Positions 43,107 through 51,583 of a stretch of DNA of 64,000 nt are shown one piece after another. Each line of letters begins with the position of its first letter. Position 1 is the first letter of the stretch. The translations under genes were made by a program, and so were the position numbers. Under the pieces are notes generated by a model. It was not told where the DNA came from and made no database searches. It worked only from the letters and a program-made list of their open reading frames with translations. This stretch comes from Mycolicibacterium diernhoferi (GTDB taxonomy: Bacteria > Actinomycetota > Actinomycetes > Mycobacteriales > Mycobacteriaceae): assembly GCF_019456655.1 (NCBI RefSeq), contig NZ_CP080332.1, positions 2,046,001 to 2,110,000 of the forward strand. The letters run 5' to 3'.

Positions 43107-44282
43107 ATGCCCAGCCCCGTCATCGTTGGTGCCGCCCGCACCGCCATCGGCAGGTCCTTCAAGGGGACGCTGGTCAACACCCCGCCGGAGGAGCTGCTCA
43201 CCCCGGTGCTGGCTGAGGTCGTGCGTCGGGCCGGTATCGACCCCACGGCGATCAACGATCTGATCATCGCGGAATCGAACTACGGCGGCGGCGACCTGGC
43301 CCGCTATGTCGCCGACATCCTGGGCTGGCAGTCGGTGCCCGGTCAGGCCGTCAACCGGCACTGTGCCGGCAGCCTGACCGCCATCGGCAACGCGTCGGCG
43401 CAGGTCGCGTCCGGGATGGAGCGCGTCGTGATCGGCGGCGGGGTGCAGTCGCTGTCGATGACGCCGCTGACCAACTGGCGCATCCCCGGCCCGGAGCTCA
43501 AGTTCGAAGAACGCTGGATGACGCCCACCCACGTGGAGACCCCCGACGCGCCGATGCGGGATATGTCCATCACGGTCGGCTGGAACACCGCACAGTCCGC
43601 GGGGATCACCCGCGAGGACATGGACGCCTGGGCCGCGCGTTCGCACCAGCGTGCCGTGGCCGCGCAGGACGCCGGCAAGTTCCTCGACGAGATCGTGCCG
43701 ATCAAGGTGACCCAGCCCGACGGTTCGGTCATCGAGTTCAGCGTCGACGAGCACCCGCGCCGCGGCACCACCGTGGAGAAGCTCGCCGAGCTCAAGGTCC
43801 TGCACCCGGAGATCGAAGGATTCTCCATCACCGCGGGCAACAGCAGTGGCACCAATGACGCTGCCGCTGCTGTCGTGGTGGTCGGTGACGACTACGCCGC
43901 CGCGGAGCACCTGAAGGTGCTGGCCAAGGTGAAGGCCTGGGGTTCGGTCGGCGTGGCCGCCCGCGACACCGGTCTGGGCGGCGTGAAGGTCATCGGCCAC
44001 GTGCTGGACCGTGCCGGCCTGAAGCCCTCGGACGTCGCGCTCTGGGAGATCAACGAGGCGTTCGCCTCGGTGCCGATCGCCGCCGTGCGCGAGTACGGCA
44101 TCGACGAGGAGCTGGTCAACTTCTCCGGCAGCGGCTGCAGCCTCGGACATCCGATCTCGGCCTCCGGAGCCCGGATGGTGACCACCCTGATCTACGAACT
44201 GCAGCGTCGCGGCGGCGGTATCGGCGTGGCGGCGATGTGCGCCGGCGGCGGTCAGGGCGGCGGACTCGTCATCGAAGTGTGA
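43107..44282 (+). CDS. Acetyl-CoA C-acyltransferase (thiolase)
   Basis: A 391-residue degradative thiolase (FadA5/FadA6-like length). Nucleophile Cys in NRHCAGSLTAI, NEAFASVPIAA, His in GHPISASGARM and second Cys in CAGGGQGGGL are all present, so it should be fully active. It would release acetyl- or propionyl-CoA from a 3-ketoacyl-CoA. The stop region is duplicated in tandem and followed by a strong terminator that lies within the coding end of the convergent TetR gene. Confidence 0.93.
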   Translation: MPSPVIVGAARTAIGRSFKGTLVNTPPEELLTPVLAEVVRRAGIDPTAINDLIIAESNYGGGDLARYVADILGWQSVPGQAVNRHCAGSLTAIGNASAQVASGMERVVIGGGVQSLSMTPLTNWRIPGPELKFEERWMTPTHVETPDAPMRDMSITVGWNTAQSAGITREDMDAWAARSHQRAVAAQDAGKFLDEIVPIKVTQPDGSVIEFSVDEHPRRGTTVEKLAELKVLHPEIEGFSITAGNSSGTNDAAAAVVVVGDDYAAAEHLKVLAKVKAWGSVGVAARDTGLGGVKVIGHVLDRAGLKPSDVALWEINEAFASVPIAAVREYGIDEELVNFSGSGCSLGHPISASGARMVTTLIYELQRRGGGIGVAAMCAGGGQGGGLVIEV

Positions 44283-44321
44283 TCAGCATCGAAGTGTGAT
44301 CAGCATCGAGGTCTGATCTAC
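44271..44321 (+). repeat. 17-bp tandem repeat spanning the thiolase stop
   Basis: ATCGAAGTGTGATCAGC at 44271-44287 and 44288-44304, then a third degenerate copy ATCGAGGTCTGATCTAC. Each unit carries a copy of the codons Ile-Glu-Val-stop, so the gene end has been triplicated. Confidence 0.85.
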
Positions 44322-44334
44322 AGCGAGGTGTGCA

Positions 44335-45084
44335 CTACCCGGCGGATTTACCCCGGCCCTTCGGGGCCGGGGTTTTATCTTTGCTGTCGGCCTCGAGTCG
44401 CCGGGCGGCGTGCTCCAGGATGCAGTCCAGCCCGAATTCGAAGTTGTTCTCATCCGAGGCGCCGAAGCTGTGGCCCTCCCCGGTGACCTGCGCCAACAGC
44501 GGAGCGACCTCCGGATCGATCACCAGGGTCTGGTCGTAGGCGCCCGGGCCCTCGTCGCCGGCCTGGTTCTTCTCGGCCAGCCGTTGCAGCACCACCGACC
44601 CCCGCACGTGCAGGGTCACCGCCGAGTAGGTGTCGAAGGCGTCCTCGGGGCTCAGGCCGGCCTCGACCAGTCCGGAGATCGCCTTCTCCATCTCCAGCAC
44701 GCCGACCTTGGCGGCGCGCGGGCTCAGCGCGGCCCGGATGAGGATGAGATCGCACAGGATCGGGTTGCCGACGAACGTCTTGCGCATGGTCCGGGCGTGG
44801 TTGCGCAGCGTCTCGCGCCAGTCCTTCGCCTCGACATACGGTGTGGCGAAGACGTACTCGCTGAGCGCGCGGTCGGTCATCGCGTTCAGCAGGTCGTCCT
44901 TCTTGCGGAAGTACCAGTAGATGCTGGTGACCCCGACGCCGAGATGCTTGCCCAGCAGCGGCATGCTGAGGTTGTCGATGCCGACCCGCTCGGCGAGTTC
45001 GAAGGCGCCCTTGATGATGTCGTCGGGGTTGATCGATCCGCGCTCGCGACGCTGGCGTTTCTCAGCGACCGGTTGCTTGGCCAC
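44335..45084 (-). CDS. TetR-family regulator, paralogue 1 of the island
   Basis: A 249-residue TetR protein with HTH LSMPLLGKHLGVGVTSIYWYFRKKDDLL and a long helical effector domain. It is clearly related to the protein at 58006-58704 (shared RERGSI, GVTSIYWYFR, AMTDRAL and NPILCDLILIR). The two are the best candidates for binding the ACTGTAA-N3-TTACAGT operators, a degenerate copy of which lies in its own divergent promoter. The C-terminal Lys/Pro/Gly tail is encoded by the opposite strand of the thiolase terminator hairpin. The GTG at 45084 has GAGG eight bases upstream. Confidence 0.88.
   Translation of the reverse strand: MAKQPVAEKRQRRERGSINPDDIIKGAFELAERVGIDNLSMPLLGKHLGVGVTSIYWYFRKKDDLLNAMTDRALSEYVFATPYVEAKDWRETLRNHARTMRKTFVGNPILCDLILIRAALSPRAAKVGVLEMEKAISGLVEAGLSPEDAFDTYSAVTLHVRGSVVLQRLAEKNQAGDEGPGAYDQTLVIDPEVAPLLAQVTGEGHSFGASDENNFEFGLDCILEHAARRLEADSKDKTPAPKGRGKSAG
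44351..44376 (+). terminator. Terminator of the thiolase operon inside the TetR 3' end
   Basis: Perfect stem CCCCGGCCC / GGGCCGGGG with loop TTCG followed by TTTT. It overlaps the last codons of the convergent TetR gene (PAPKGRGK). The reverse strand reads AAAA before the hairpin, not after it, so it acts on the plus-strand transcript. Confidence 0.9.
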
Positions 45085-45125
45085 GGCGGCACCTCTTTCG
45101 CATCGGATGGTGAACCGTCAAGCTT

Positions 45126-45200
45126 ACCGGTAGCCATACCGTCGTCCGGGTACGCGCATTCTCGCAGCGGAATTCGGCCGGTTACCGTAATGGCTATAGT
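45126..45200. promoter_or_regulatory. Degenerate ACTGTAA-type operators in a divergent promoter
   Basis: ACCGTAA-TGG-CTATAGT at 45184-45200 matches the ACTGTAA-N3-TTACAGT pattern at 11 of 14 arm positions. A weaker site ACCGGTA-GCC-ATACCGT at 45126-45142 (9 of 14) is closer to the TetR start. They lie between the TetR gene and the crotonase/SDR pair. Confidence 0.55.
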
Positions 45201-45254
45201 AATGTTTTCCGCTGAGCGAATGACGTTCTCACATCCGACAAGCGAGGTTCACGC

Positions 45255-46016
45255 GTGGCCGACGAAATCCTGACCGAGCGCCGGGGCCGCACCCTGGTCA
45301 TCACCATCAACCGGCCCGAGGCGCGCAACGCCTTCAATCTCCCGGTGGCACAAGGCCTCGCGGCCGCGATGGATGAGCTCGACGACAGCCCGGAACTGTC
45401 GGTCGGCGTACTCACCGGTGCGGGTGGGAACTTCAGCGCCGGGATGGATCTCAAGGCGTTCGCCTCCGGTGAGCTGCCCTACGTGCCCGGTCGTGGCATC
45501 GGGTTCACCGAACGCCCGCCGCGCAAACCGCTGATCGCGGCCGTCGAGGGCTACGCGCTGGCCGGTGGCACCGAGATGGTGCTGGCCACCGACCTGATCG
45601 TGGCCTCCCGGGAAGCCAAGTTCGGCATCCCCGAGGTCAAGCGCGGCCTGGTGGCCGGCGGCGGCGGACTGCTGCGGCTGCCGCACCGCATCCCGTACCA
45701 GAAGGCCCTCGAGCTCGCGCTCACGGGCGAGAACTTCACCGCCGAGCAGGCCGTGGAATGGGGCTTCGTCAACAAGCTGACCGAACCCGGCGAGGCACTG
45801 GCCGGGGCGCTGGAACTGGCCGAGAAGATCACCGCCAACGGGCCGCTCGCGGTCGCGGCGACCAAGGAGATCATCGTCAAGTCCGCGGAGTGGAGCCAGT
45901 CCGAGATGTGGGAGAAGCAGAACGCGATCATGGCCCCGGTGTTCGGGTCCAAGGACGCCATCGAAGGCGCCACCGCGTTCGCCGAGAAGCGGGCCCCCAA
46001 CTGGACCGGTAGCTGA
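45255..46016 (+). CDS. Enoyl-CoA hydratase (canonical crotonase)
   Basis: A 253-residue crotonase and the only one of six in the window with both hydratase glutamates, in GGTEMVLATD and FGIPEVKRGL, plus FSAGMDLKAF and YALAGGTEM as the oxyanion hole. It should hydrate a trans-2-enoyl-CoA. GTG at 45255 follows a 170-bp divergent promoter shared with the TetR gene. The SDR gene follows after 23 bp and would supply the next step. Confidence 0.92.
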   Translation: MADEILTERRGRTLVITINRPEARNAFNLPVAQGLAAAMDELDDSPELSVGVLTGAGGNFSAGMDLKAFASGELPYVPGRGIGFTERPPRKPLIAAVEGYALAGGTEMVLATDLIVASREAKFGIPEVKRGLVAGGGGLLRLPHRIPYQKALELALTGENFTAEQAVEWGFVNKLTEPGEALAGALELAEKITANGPLAVAATKEIIVKSAEWSQSEMWEKQNAIMAPVFGSKDAIEGATAFAEKRAPNWTGS

Positions 46017-46039
46017 TCCTCCGGAGGGGCTGAGACGCA

Positions 46040-46837
46040 ATGGATCTCGGTTTCGCAGGGGCGGCCACCGTGGTGGTGGGCGGCGGCCGCGGAATGGGCT
46101 TCGCGACCGCGCAGTGTCTGGCCGACGACGGCGCGCGGGTGGCGATCGTGGGGCGGTCCCCAGAGGTGCTCGACGAAGCCGCCGCGGATCTGGCCCGGCG
46201 GGGGAGTCCGGACGCGGTGGCCGTCGTCGCCGACATCGGTGACGACGCCGCGGTGCAGCGGGTGTTCGCCGACCTGGCGCAGCGGTGGGGTGGGGAGATC
46301 AACGCCCTGGTCAACACCGTCGGTCCGGGCGCGGCGGGCAACTTCGAGGAGCTGACCGACCAGCAGTGGCAGCAGGCCTTCGACGCCGGCCTGATGGGCA
46401 TGGTGCGCTGCGTGCGCGCCGCGCTGCCGTTGCTGCGCCAGGCGGAATGGGCTCGCATCGTCAACTTCTCGGCGCATTCGACACAGCGGCAGAGCACCCG
46501 GCTGCCGGCCTACACCGCGGCCAAGGCCGCGCTGACCAGTGTGTCCAAGAACCTGTCCCTGCAACTGGCGCCCGACGAGATCATGGTCAACGTGGTGTCG
46601 CCGGGCAGTATCTCGTCGGAGGCGCTGCAGGGCTGGGCACAGTCGGTCGGGGTGGACGGCAACGACCCGTACGCCCTGATGGCAGCCATCGACGAACACT
46701 TCGGCCACCCGGCGCACCTGCCGCGGGCCGGCCTGCCCGCTGAGATCGGGCCGGTGGCCGCCTTTCTGGCGTCCAAGCGCAATTCCTACATGACCGGCGC
46801 CAACATCAACGTCGACGGCGGCAGCGACTTCACCTGA
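46040..46837 (+). CDS. SDR-family oxidoreductase
   Basis: A 265-residue short-chain dehydrogenase with GGGRGMGFATAQ as cofactor loop, NTVGPG in place of NNAG, Ser in NFSAHSTQRQ and the pair in AYTAAKAAL (Tyr-x3-Lys). The atypical NNAG motif and longer C-terminal segment (residues 190-225) point to a specialised substrate. Together with the hydratase in front it would form a hydroxyacyl-CoA and oxidise it. GGAGG precedes the ATG by 12 bases. About 200 bp without a clear gene follow. Confidence 0.88.
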   Translation: MDLGFAGAATVVVGGGRGMGFATAQCLADDGARVAIVGRSPEVLDEAAADLARRGSPDAVAVVADIGDDAAVQRVFADLAQRWGGEINALVNTVGPGAAGNFEELTDQQWQQAFDAGLMGMVRCVRAALPLLRQAEWARIVNFSAHSTQRQSTRLPAYTAAKAALTSVSKNLSLQLAPDEIMVNVVSPGSISSEALQGWAQSVGVDGNDPYALMAAIDEHFGHPAHLPRAGLPAEIGPVAAFLASKRNSYMTGANINVDGGSDFT

Positions 46838-46999
46838 ACCGGGTCGCACCCGCATTTCCGGCCACCGCAGGTCGAGCTTCCCGCGGCCGTGAAGGCGCAG
46901 ATCGAAAAGGCTTGCCGCAACCTCGGATTGACCACGGTGTGATCGCCACTTTGTGCAGGTCGCGGGCCGCATGAGCGGGTTGCGGAATGCACTACCGAT

Positions 47000-47020
47000 A
47001 GGTATACAGTATGTATGCCT
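47000..47020. promoter_or_regulatory. AGGTATACA-GTA-TGTATGCCT operator
   Basis: A 21-bp inverted repeat with one mismatch between its 9-bp arms, 19 bp before the crotonase ATG. It contains ATACAGTAT (47004-47012), a core shared with the promoter of the GntR gene at 41302, so that GntR protein may bind both. Confidence 0.7.
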
Positions 47021-47039
47021 GAACGGGAGGGGCCGGCCC

Positions 47040-47876
47040 ATGACTGTTGCTGACAGTGTCGGTTCCGAGGTCGTGGGCAACGAGGCCGTGCGCTACGAGG
47101 TCTCCGAGGCCGGCGTCGCCGTCATCACGCTGAATCGGCCGGAGCGCCTGAACTCCTGGGGCGCCGACATCTCCAGCGGTGTCTACGCCGCCTTCGACCG
47201 GGCCGAAGCCGACGCCGCGGTCCGGGCCGTCGTGCTGACCGGCACCGGCAAGGGCTTCTGCGCCGGCGCCTATATGGGTGCCATGCAGGATCTGGGGGAG
47301 TCGATCAGCGGCGACACCGACGTCAGCAAGATCGTCGGCGAGCGGCACCCGCACTTCCTGACCACGCTGCGCAAGCCGGTCATCGCCGCCATCAACGGCG
47401 CCTGCGTCGGCATCGGGCTCACCCACGCGCTGATGTGCGATGTCCGGTTCGCCGCCGCCGGTGCCAAATTCGCGACGGCCTTCCCGCGCCGCGGACTGAT
47501 CGGCGAATACGGCATCACCTGGATCCTGCCGCGGCTGGCCGGCTGGGGAGCGTCGGCGGATCTGCTGCTGTCGGGCCGGACCTTTCTCGCCGAAGAGGCT
47601 GCCCAGCTCGGTCTGGTGAAAGCGGTCGTGCCGCCGGAGGATCTGCTACCCACCGCACTCGCCTACGCCGAGGACCTGGCGCGTAACTGTTCCCCGGCCT
47701 CGATGGCGGTGATCAAGAGCCAGCTGTACGGCGACGCGGGTGACCCCGTCGTGGACGTGAGCGCCCGCGCCGAGAAACTGATGCACGAATCCCTGGTGCG
47801 GCCCGACCTGATCGAGGGCATCTCCGCGTTCCTCGAGAAACGGCCACCGAATTTCCCGCCTTTACAAGAGCTTTGA
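47040..47876 (+). CDS. Crotonase-family protein
   Basis: A 278-residue crotonase. Oxyanion segments FCAGAYMGAM and GACVGIGLTHAL are present, but the Glu144 position is Thr (GIGLTHALMCD) and the Glu164 position is Phe (FATAFPRRGL); a Glu follows in GEYGITWILP, a pattern seen in several mycobacterial EchA proteins. It is probably an isomerase or hydratase with altered geometry. ATG at 47040 has GGAGG nine bases upstream. It opens a six-gene operon running to 53807. Confidence 0.88.
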   Translation: MTVADSVGSEVVGNEAVRYEVSEAGVAVITLNRPERLNSWGADISSGVYAAFDRAEADAAVRAVVLTGTGKGFCAGAYMGAMQDLGESISGDTDVSKIVGERHPHFLTTLRKPVIAAINGACVGIGLTHALMCDVRFAAAGAKFATAFPRRGLIGEYGITWILPRLAGWGASADLLLSGRTFLAEEAAQLGLVKAVVPPEDLLPTALAYAEDLARNCSPASMAVIKSQLYGDAGDPVVDVSARAEKLMHESLVRPDLIEGISAFLEKRPPNFPPLQEL

Positions 47877-47889
47877 AAGGTTGACCACC

Positions 47890-49140
47890 ATGACCGACAC
47901 ACCAGAGCGCCTGCCCTACCTGGCCGTCGACGTCGACAATCACTACTACGAGCCGATCGACGCGTTCACCCGGCACCTGCCCAGGGAATTCCGCAGTCGC
48001 GGTGTGCAGATGGTGCAGGACGGGAAACGGACGCTGGCGGTGTTCGGCGGGGTGGTCAACCACTTCATCCCCAACCCGACCTTCGACCCGATCATCGAAC
48101 CGGGCTGCCTGGATCTGCTGTTCCGCGGCGAGATTCCCGAAGGTGTCGACCCGGCCTCGTTGATGAAGGTGGACCGCCTCGCCGATCATCCCGAGTACCA
48201 GAACCGGGACGCCCGGCTCAAGGTGCTCGACCGGCAGCGCCTCGAAACCGTGTTCATGCTGCCGACTTTCGCGTGCGGCGTCGAGGAGGGCCTCAAGCAT
48301 GACATCGAGGCCACGATGGCTTCGGTGCACGCGTTCAACCTGTGGCTGGACGAGGACTGGGGGTTCGACCGGCCCGACGGCCGCTTCGTGTCGGCGCCGA
48401 TCATCTCGCTGGCAGACCCGGTCAAGGCCGTCGAGGAGGTCGAATTCGTGCTCGGCCGCGGTGCCAAGCTGGTGTGCGTGCGCCCGGCCCCGGTGCCCGG
48501 GGAGGTCCGGCCGCGCTCCCTCGGCGACCCGTCCCATGACCCGGTGTGGGCGCGGCTGGCCGAGGCCGGCGTCCCGGTGGTGTTCCACCTTTCGGACTCC
48601 GGGTACATGGCGGTGCCGGCGTTGTGGGGCGGCAGCGGCGTGTTCAAGGGCTTCGGTAAGCGCGACCCGCTCGACATGGTGCTCATGGACGACCGCGCCA
48701 TCCACGACACGATGGCCTCGATGATCGTGCACCAGGTGTTCACCCGGCACCCCGGGCTCAAGGTCGTCAGCATCGAGAACGGTTCCTACTTCGTCTACCG
48801 GCTGATCAAGCGGCTCAAGAAAGCCGCCAACAATGCGCCGTACCACTTCACAGAGGATCCGGTGGAGCAGTTGCGCAACAACGTCTGGATCGCGCCCTAC
48901 TACGAGGACGACGTCAAGCTGCTCGCGGACACCATCGGTGTCGACAAGATCCTGTTCGGTTCGGACTGGCCGCACGGCGAAGGGCTGGCCGACCCGACCA
49001 CCTTCACCGCCGACATCCCGCAGTTCCCGGAGTTCTCCCTGGAGGACACCCGAAAGGTCATGCGGGACAACGCGCTCGAACTGCTCGGTGATGTGAACCG
49101 GGTCGCGCCGGGCGCCCGTGATCTGGCCGCAACGGTCTGA
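47890..49140 (+). CDS. Amidohydrolase-2 family metal-dependent hydrolase
   Basis: A 416-residue TIM-barrel protein of the amidohydrolase-related family PF04909, which contains ACMSD and resorcylate-type decarboxylases as well as hydrolases. Metal-site candidates are Asp and His in VDVDNHYYEP, His in VVFHLSDS and the catalytic Asp in FGSDWPHGEG. In mycobacterial catabolic clusters such proteins are thought to cleave C-C bonds or decarboxylate ring-derived acids, but no reaction is proven for this type. ATG at 47890 has GAAAGG nine bases upstream. A close paralogue lies at 53884-55116. Confidence 0.88.
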   Translation: MTDTPERLPYLAVDVDNHYYEPIDAFTRHLPREFRSRGVQMVQDGKRTLAVFGGVVNHFIPNPTFDPIIEPGCLDLLFRGEIPEGVDPASLMKVDRLADHPEYQNRDARLKVLDRQRLETVFMLPTFACGVEEGLKHDIEATMASVHAFNLWLDEDWGFDRPDGRFVSAPIISLADPVKAVEEVEFVLGRGAKLVCVRPAPVPGEVRPRSLGDPSHDPVWARLAEAGVPVVFHLSDSGYMAVPALWGGSGVFKGFGKRDPLDMVLMDDRAIHDTMASMIVHQVFTRHPGLKVVSIENGSYFVYRLIKRLKKAANNAPYHFTEDPVEQLRNNVWIAPYYEDDVKLLADTIGVDKILFGSDWPHGEGLADPTTFTADIPQFPEFSLEDTRKVMRDNALELLGDVNRVAPGARDLAATV

Positions 49141-49145
49141 CGTCC

Positions 49146-50747
49146 GTGACCGAATGGACCATCGGCGCTGTCATCGACGCCATCGCCGATGCGGTACCGG
49201 ACCGGGAGATGACGGTGTGCGGCACCCGGCGCACCACCTTCGCCCAGGGTGCCGCCCGGACCCGGCGGCTGGCCGACTTCCTGGCCGGCCGCGGACTGGG
49301 CGCCCACACCGAACGCGGTGAGCTGAACCGGTGGGAGTGCGGTCAGGACCGCGTCGCGCTCCTCATGCACAACGATCTGTATCCCGAGATGGTGATCGGA
49401 TGCCTGAAGGCCCGCACGGTCCCGGTCAACGTCAACTACTACTACTCGCCGGGTGAGGTCGCCGACCTGCTGACCTACCTGCGGCCGCGGGCGATCATCT
49501 ACCACCGCTCGCTGGGGGCGAAGTTCGCCTCCGTCCTGGATGCCGAGCTGCTGATCTGCGTCGACGACGGCGAGGGCGAGGAGATCCCGGGCTCGGTACC
49601 GCTGGACGAGGCGCTGCGCGAAGGGGATTCGGACGGTGCCCCAGCCGGATCGCCGGACGATCTGTTGATGATCTGCACCGGCGGTACCACCGGACGACCC
49701 AAGGGTGTGCTGTGGCGCCAGGGTGACATCTACGTCTCCTCGATGAACGGCGCCGACCACGACGAGGTCGGCGAGATCCACCGGAAGGTGGCCAACGCCG
49801 GGCCGCCGTGGTTCGCGGTCTCCCCGCTGATGCACGCGGCGGGCATGTGGACGGCGTTCTCCGGCCTGCTGTCCGGTCAGACGGTCGTCCTGCACGACAC
49901 CAAGGCCCGCTTCGATCCGCGCACGGTGCTCGAAACCGCCGAGCGGGAGAGGATCGGGCTGATGACCATGGTCGGTGACGCCTACGCCGCACCGCTGGTC
50001 GAAGAACTCGGCCGGCGCCGTTACGACCTGTCCTCGATGTTCGCCATCGGTACCGGCGGGGCCGCAACCAACCCGAAACATCAACGGGCGCTGCTGGAAC
50101 ACATCCCGCAGATCACCATCATCAACGGCTTCGGCTCCTCGGAGACCGGCAACATGGGCTTCGGGCACACCCAGCGCCAGACCGAGACCGCCGACACCTT
50201 CCAGCTCCGGCCGGGCGGACTGGTACTGGCCGCGGATTACACGAGGTTCCTGGCGGCCGGGGAATCCGAGGTCGGGTGGGTGGCCCGCAACGGCCGGATC
50301 CCACTGGGCTACTTCGACGATGCCGAGGCCACCGCGAAGACCTTCCCCGAGGTGGACGGACAGCGGGTGGTGGTCTCCGGCGACCGGGCGGCCCTGGAGT
50401 CCGACGGCACGCTGCGCCTGTACGGCCGCGACTCGCTGGTGGTCAACACCGGAGGGGAGAAGGTCTTCGTCGAAGAGGTCGAGGCCGTGCTGCGGGCGCA
50501 CGCCGCGGTCGCCGATGCGCTGGTGGTCGGGCGGCCCAGCGAGCGCTGGGGTGAGGAGATCATCGCGATCGTCGCGGCCCGCGCCGATGTGACCGCCGAC
50601 GTCCTGCGCGAACACTGCGGAACGGAACTGGCGCGGTTCAAGATCCCCAAGGATGTGCTGTTCGTCGAACAGATTCGGCGACTGGGTAACGGCAAGGCCG
50701 ACTACCGGTGGGCGAAGAGTGTCGCAGTGGGAAAGGTTCGAGCGTGA
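49146..50747 (+). CDS. Acyl-CoA ligase, FadD19-like
   Basis: A 533-residue ANL ligase resembling mycobacterial steroid side-chain CoA ligases of the FadD17/FadD19 group: ECGQDRVALLMHND near the N-terminus, P-loop ICTGGTTGRPKGVLWRQ, GFGSSETGNMGFG, and C-terminal NGKADYRWAKS with the catalytic Lys. It activates the free acid for the following dehydrogenases. A GTG start follows the amidohydrolase stop by five bases, and its stop overlaps the next start (GTGA). A paralogue is at 61566-63248. Confidence 0.92.
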   Translation: MTEWTIGAVIDAIADAVPDREMTVCGTRRTTFAQGAARTRRLADFLAGRGLGAHTERGELNRWECGQDRVALLMHNDLYPEMVIGCLKARTVPVNVNYYYSPGEVADLLTYLRPRAIIYHRSLGAKFASVLDAELLICVDDGEGEEIPGSVPLDEALREGDSDGAPAGSPDDLLMICTGGTTGRPKGVLWRQGDIYVSSMNGADHDEVGEIHRKVANAGPPWFAVSPLMHAAGMWTAFSGLLSGQTVVLHDTKARFDPRTVLETAERERIGLMTMVGDAYAAPLVEELGRRRYDLSSMFAIGTGGAATNPKHQRALLEHIPQITIINGFGSSETGNMGFGHTQRQTETADTFQLRPGGLVLAADYTRFLAAGESEVGWVARNGRIPLGYFDDAEATAKTFPEVDGQRVVVSGDRAALESDGTLRLYGRDSLVVNTGGEKVFVEEVEAVLRAHAAVADALVVGRPSERWGEEIIAIVAARADVTADVLREHCGTELARFKIPKDVLFVEQIRRLGNGKADYRWAKSVAVGKVRA

Positions 50748-51583
50748 CGCAGAAGGTGAACCGTGTTATTGATTGCCTGGCCAACGTGCACTTCGGTGAG
50801 ACGGAGAACCAGCCCACCTTCATGAAGAAGGTGCGCGACGACTACTTCAAGGGTCCGAGATCGCTGTACGACCCCATCGACCTGGGCCAGATGCTCGAGG
50901 AGATGGACACCCACGGCGTGCAGCGGGCCATCCTGATGGACTCGCTGGCCAAACCGTCGGTGACGGCGCGCAAGTTCGTCGAGGCGCACCCAGACCGGTT
51001 CGCACTGGCGATGGGCGGGGTAAACCTGTTGCGGCCCATCCCGTCGCTGCGCGAACTCGAGGCCATCACCAAAGACCTGCCGGTGATGTACACCGTTGTG
51101 GGCCCCAGCTTCTGGGGGGACGGCCAGTACCCGCCCAGTGACGCGGTGTACTACCCGCTCTACACCAAGTGCGCCGAACTGGAGCTGCCGCTGTGCGTGA
51201 ACACCGGCCTGCCCGGACCGCCGATCCCCGGGGAGGTGCAGAACCCGATCCACCTGGACCGGGTGTGCGTGCGGTTCCCCGAACTGAAGCTGTGCATGAT
51301 CCACGGCGCGGACCCGTGGTGGGACATCGCGATCCGGATGCTGATCAAATACCAGAACCTGCGCCTGATGACCTCGGCCTGGTCGCCGAAGCGACTGCCG
51401 GAAAGCCTGATTCACTTCATGCGGACCCGCGGCAAGAACAAGGTCATCTTCGCATCCGACTTCCCTGTGCTGCGGATGGAACGCGTGGTACCGGAGGCGC
51501 TGGCACTGGATCTGCCCGCCGACGTGATGGACAACTACCTCTACAACAATGCCCACGATTTCTTCTTTGGGGAAGGCAACTGA
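50744..51583 (+). CDS. Amidohydrolase-2 family protein, short
   Basis: A 279-residue TIM-barrel protein of the PF04909 group, shorter than its two neighbours (about 410). The first metal motif is altered (VIDCLANVHFGE, one His only). HGADPWWDIAIR and FASDFPVLRME supply a His and the Asp. It may be an ACMSD-like decarboxylase with a different metal site or an inactive partner of the larger amidohydrolase. GTG at 50744 overlaps the ligase stop. Confidence 0.83.
   Translation: MTQKVNRVIDCLANVHFGETENQPTFMKKVRDDYFKGPRSLYDPIDLGQMLEEMDTHGVQRAILMDSLAKPSVTARKFVEAHPDRFALAMGGVNLLRPIPSLRELEAITKDLPVMYTVVGPSFWGDGQYPPSDAVYYPLYTKCAELELPLCVNTGLPGPPIPGEVQNPIHLDRVCVRFPELKLCMIHGADPWWDIAIRMLIKYQNLRLMTSAWSPKRLPESLIHFMRTRGKNKVIFASDFPVLRMERVVPEALALDLPADVMDNYLYNNAHDFFFGEGN

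Noticed and set aside
46838..46999. Short frame ending near 46942 (KAQIEKACRNLGLTTV) after the SDR gene, as a small gene or gene remnant
   Set aside because: No start with a ribosome-binding site, begins right behind the SDR stop, and too short to assign; could be a decayed gene end but unsupported.
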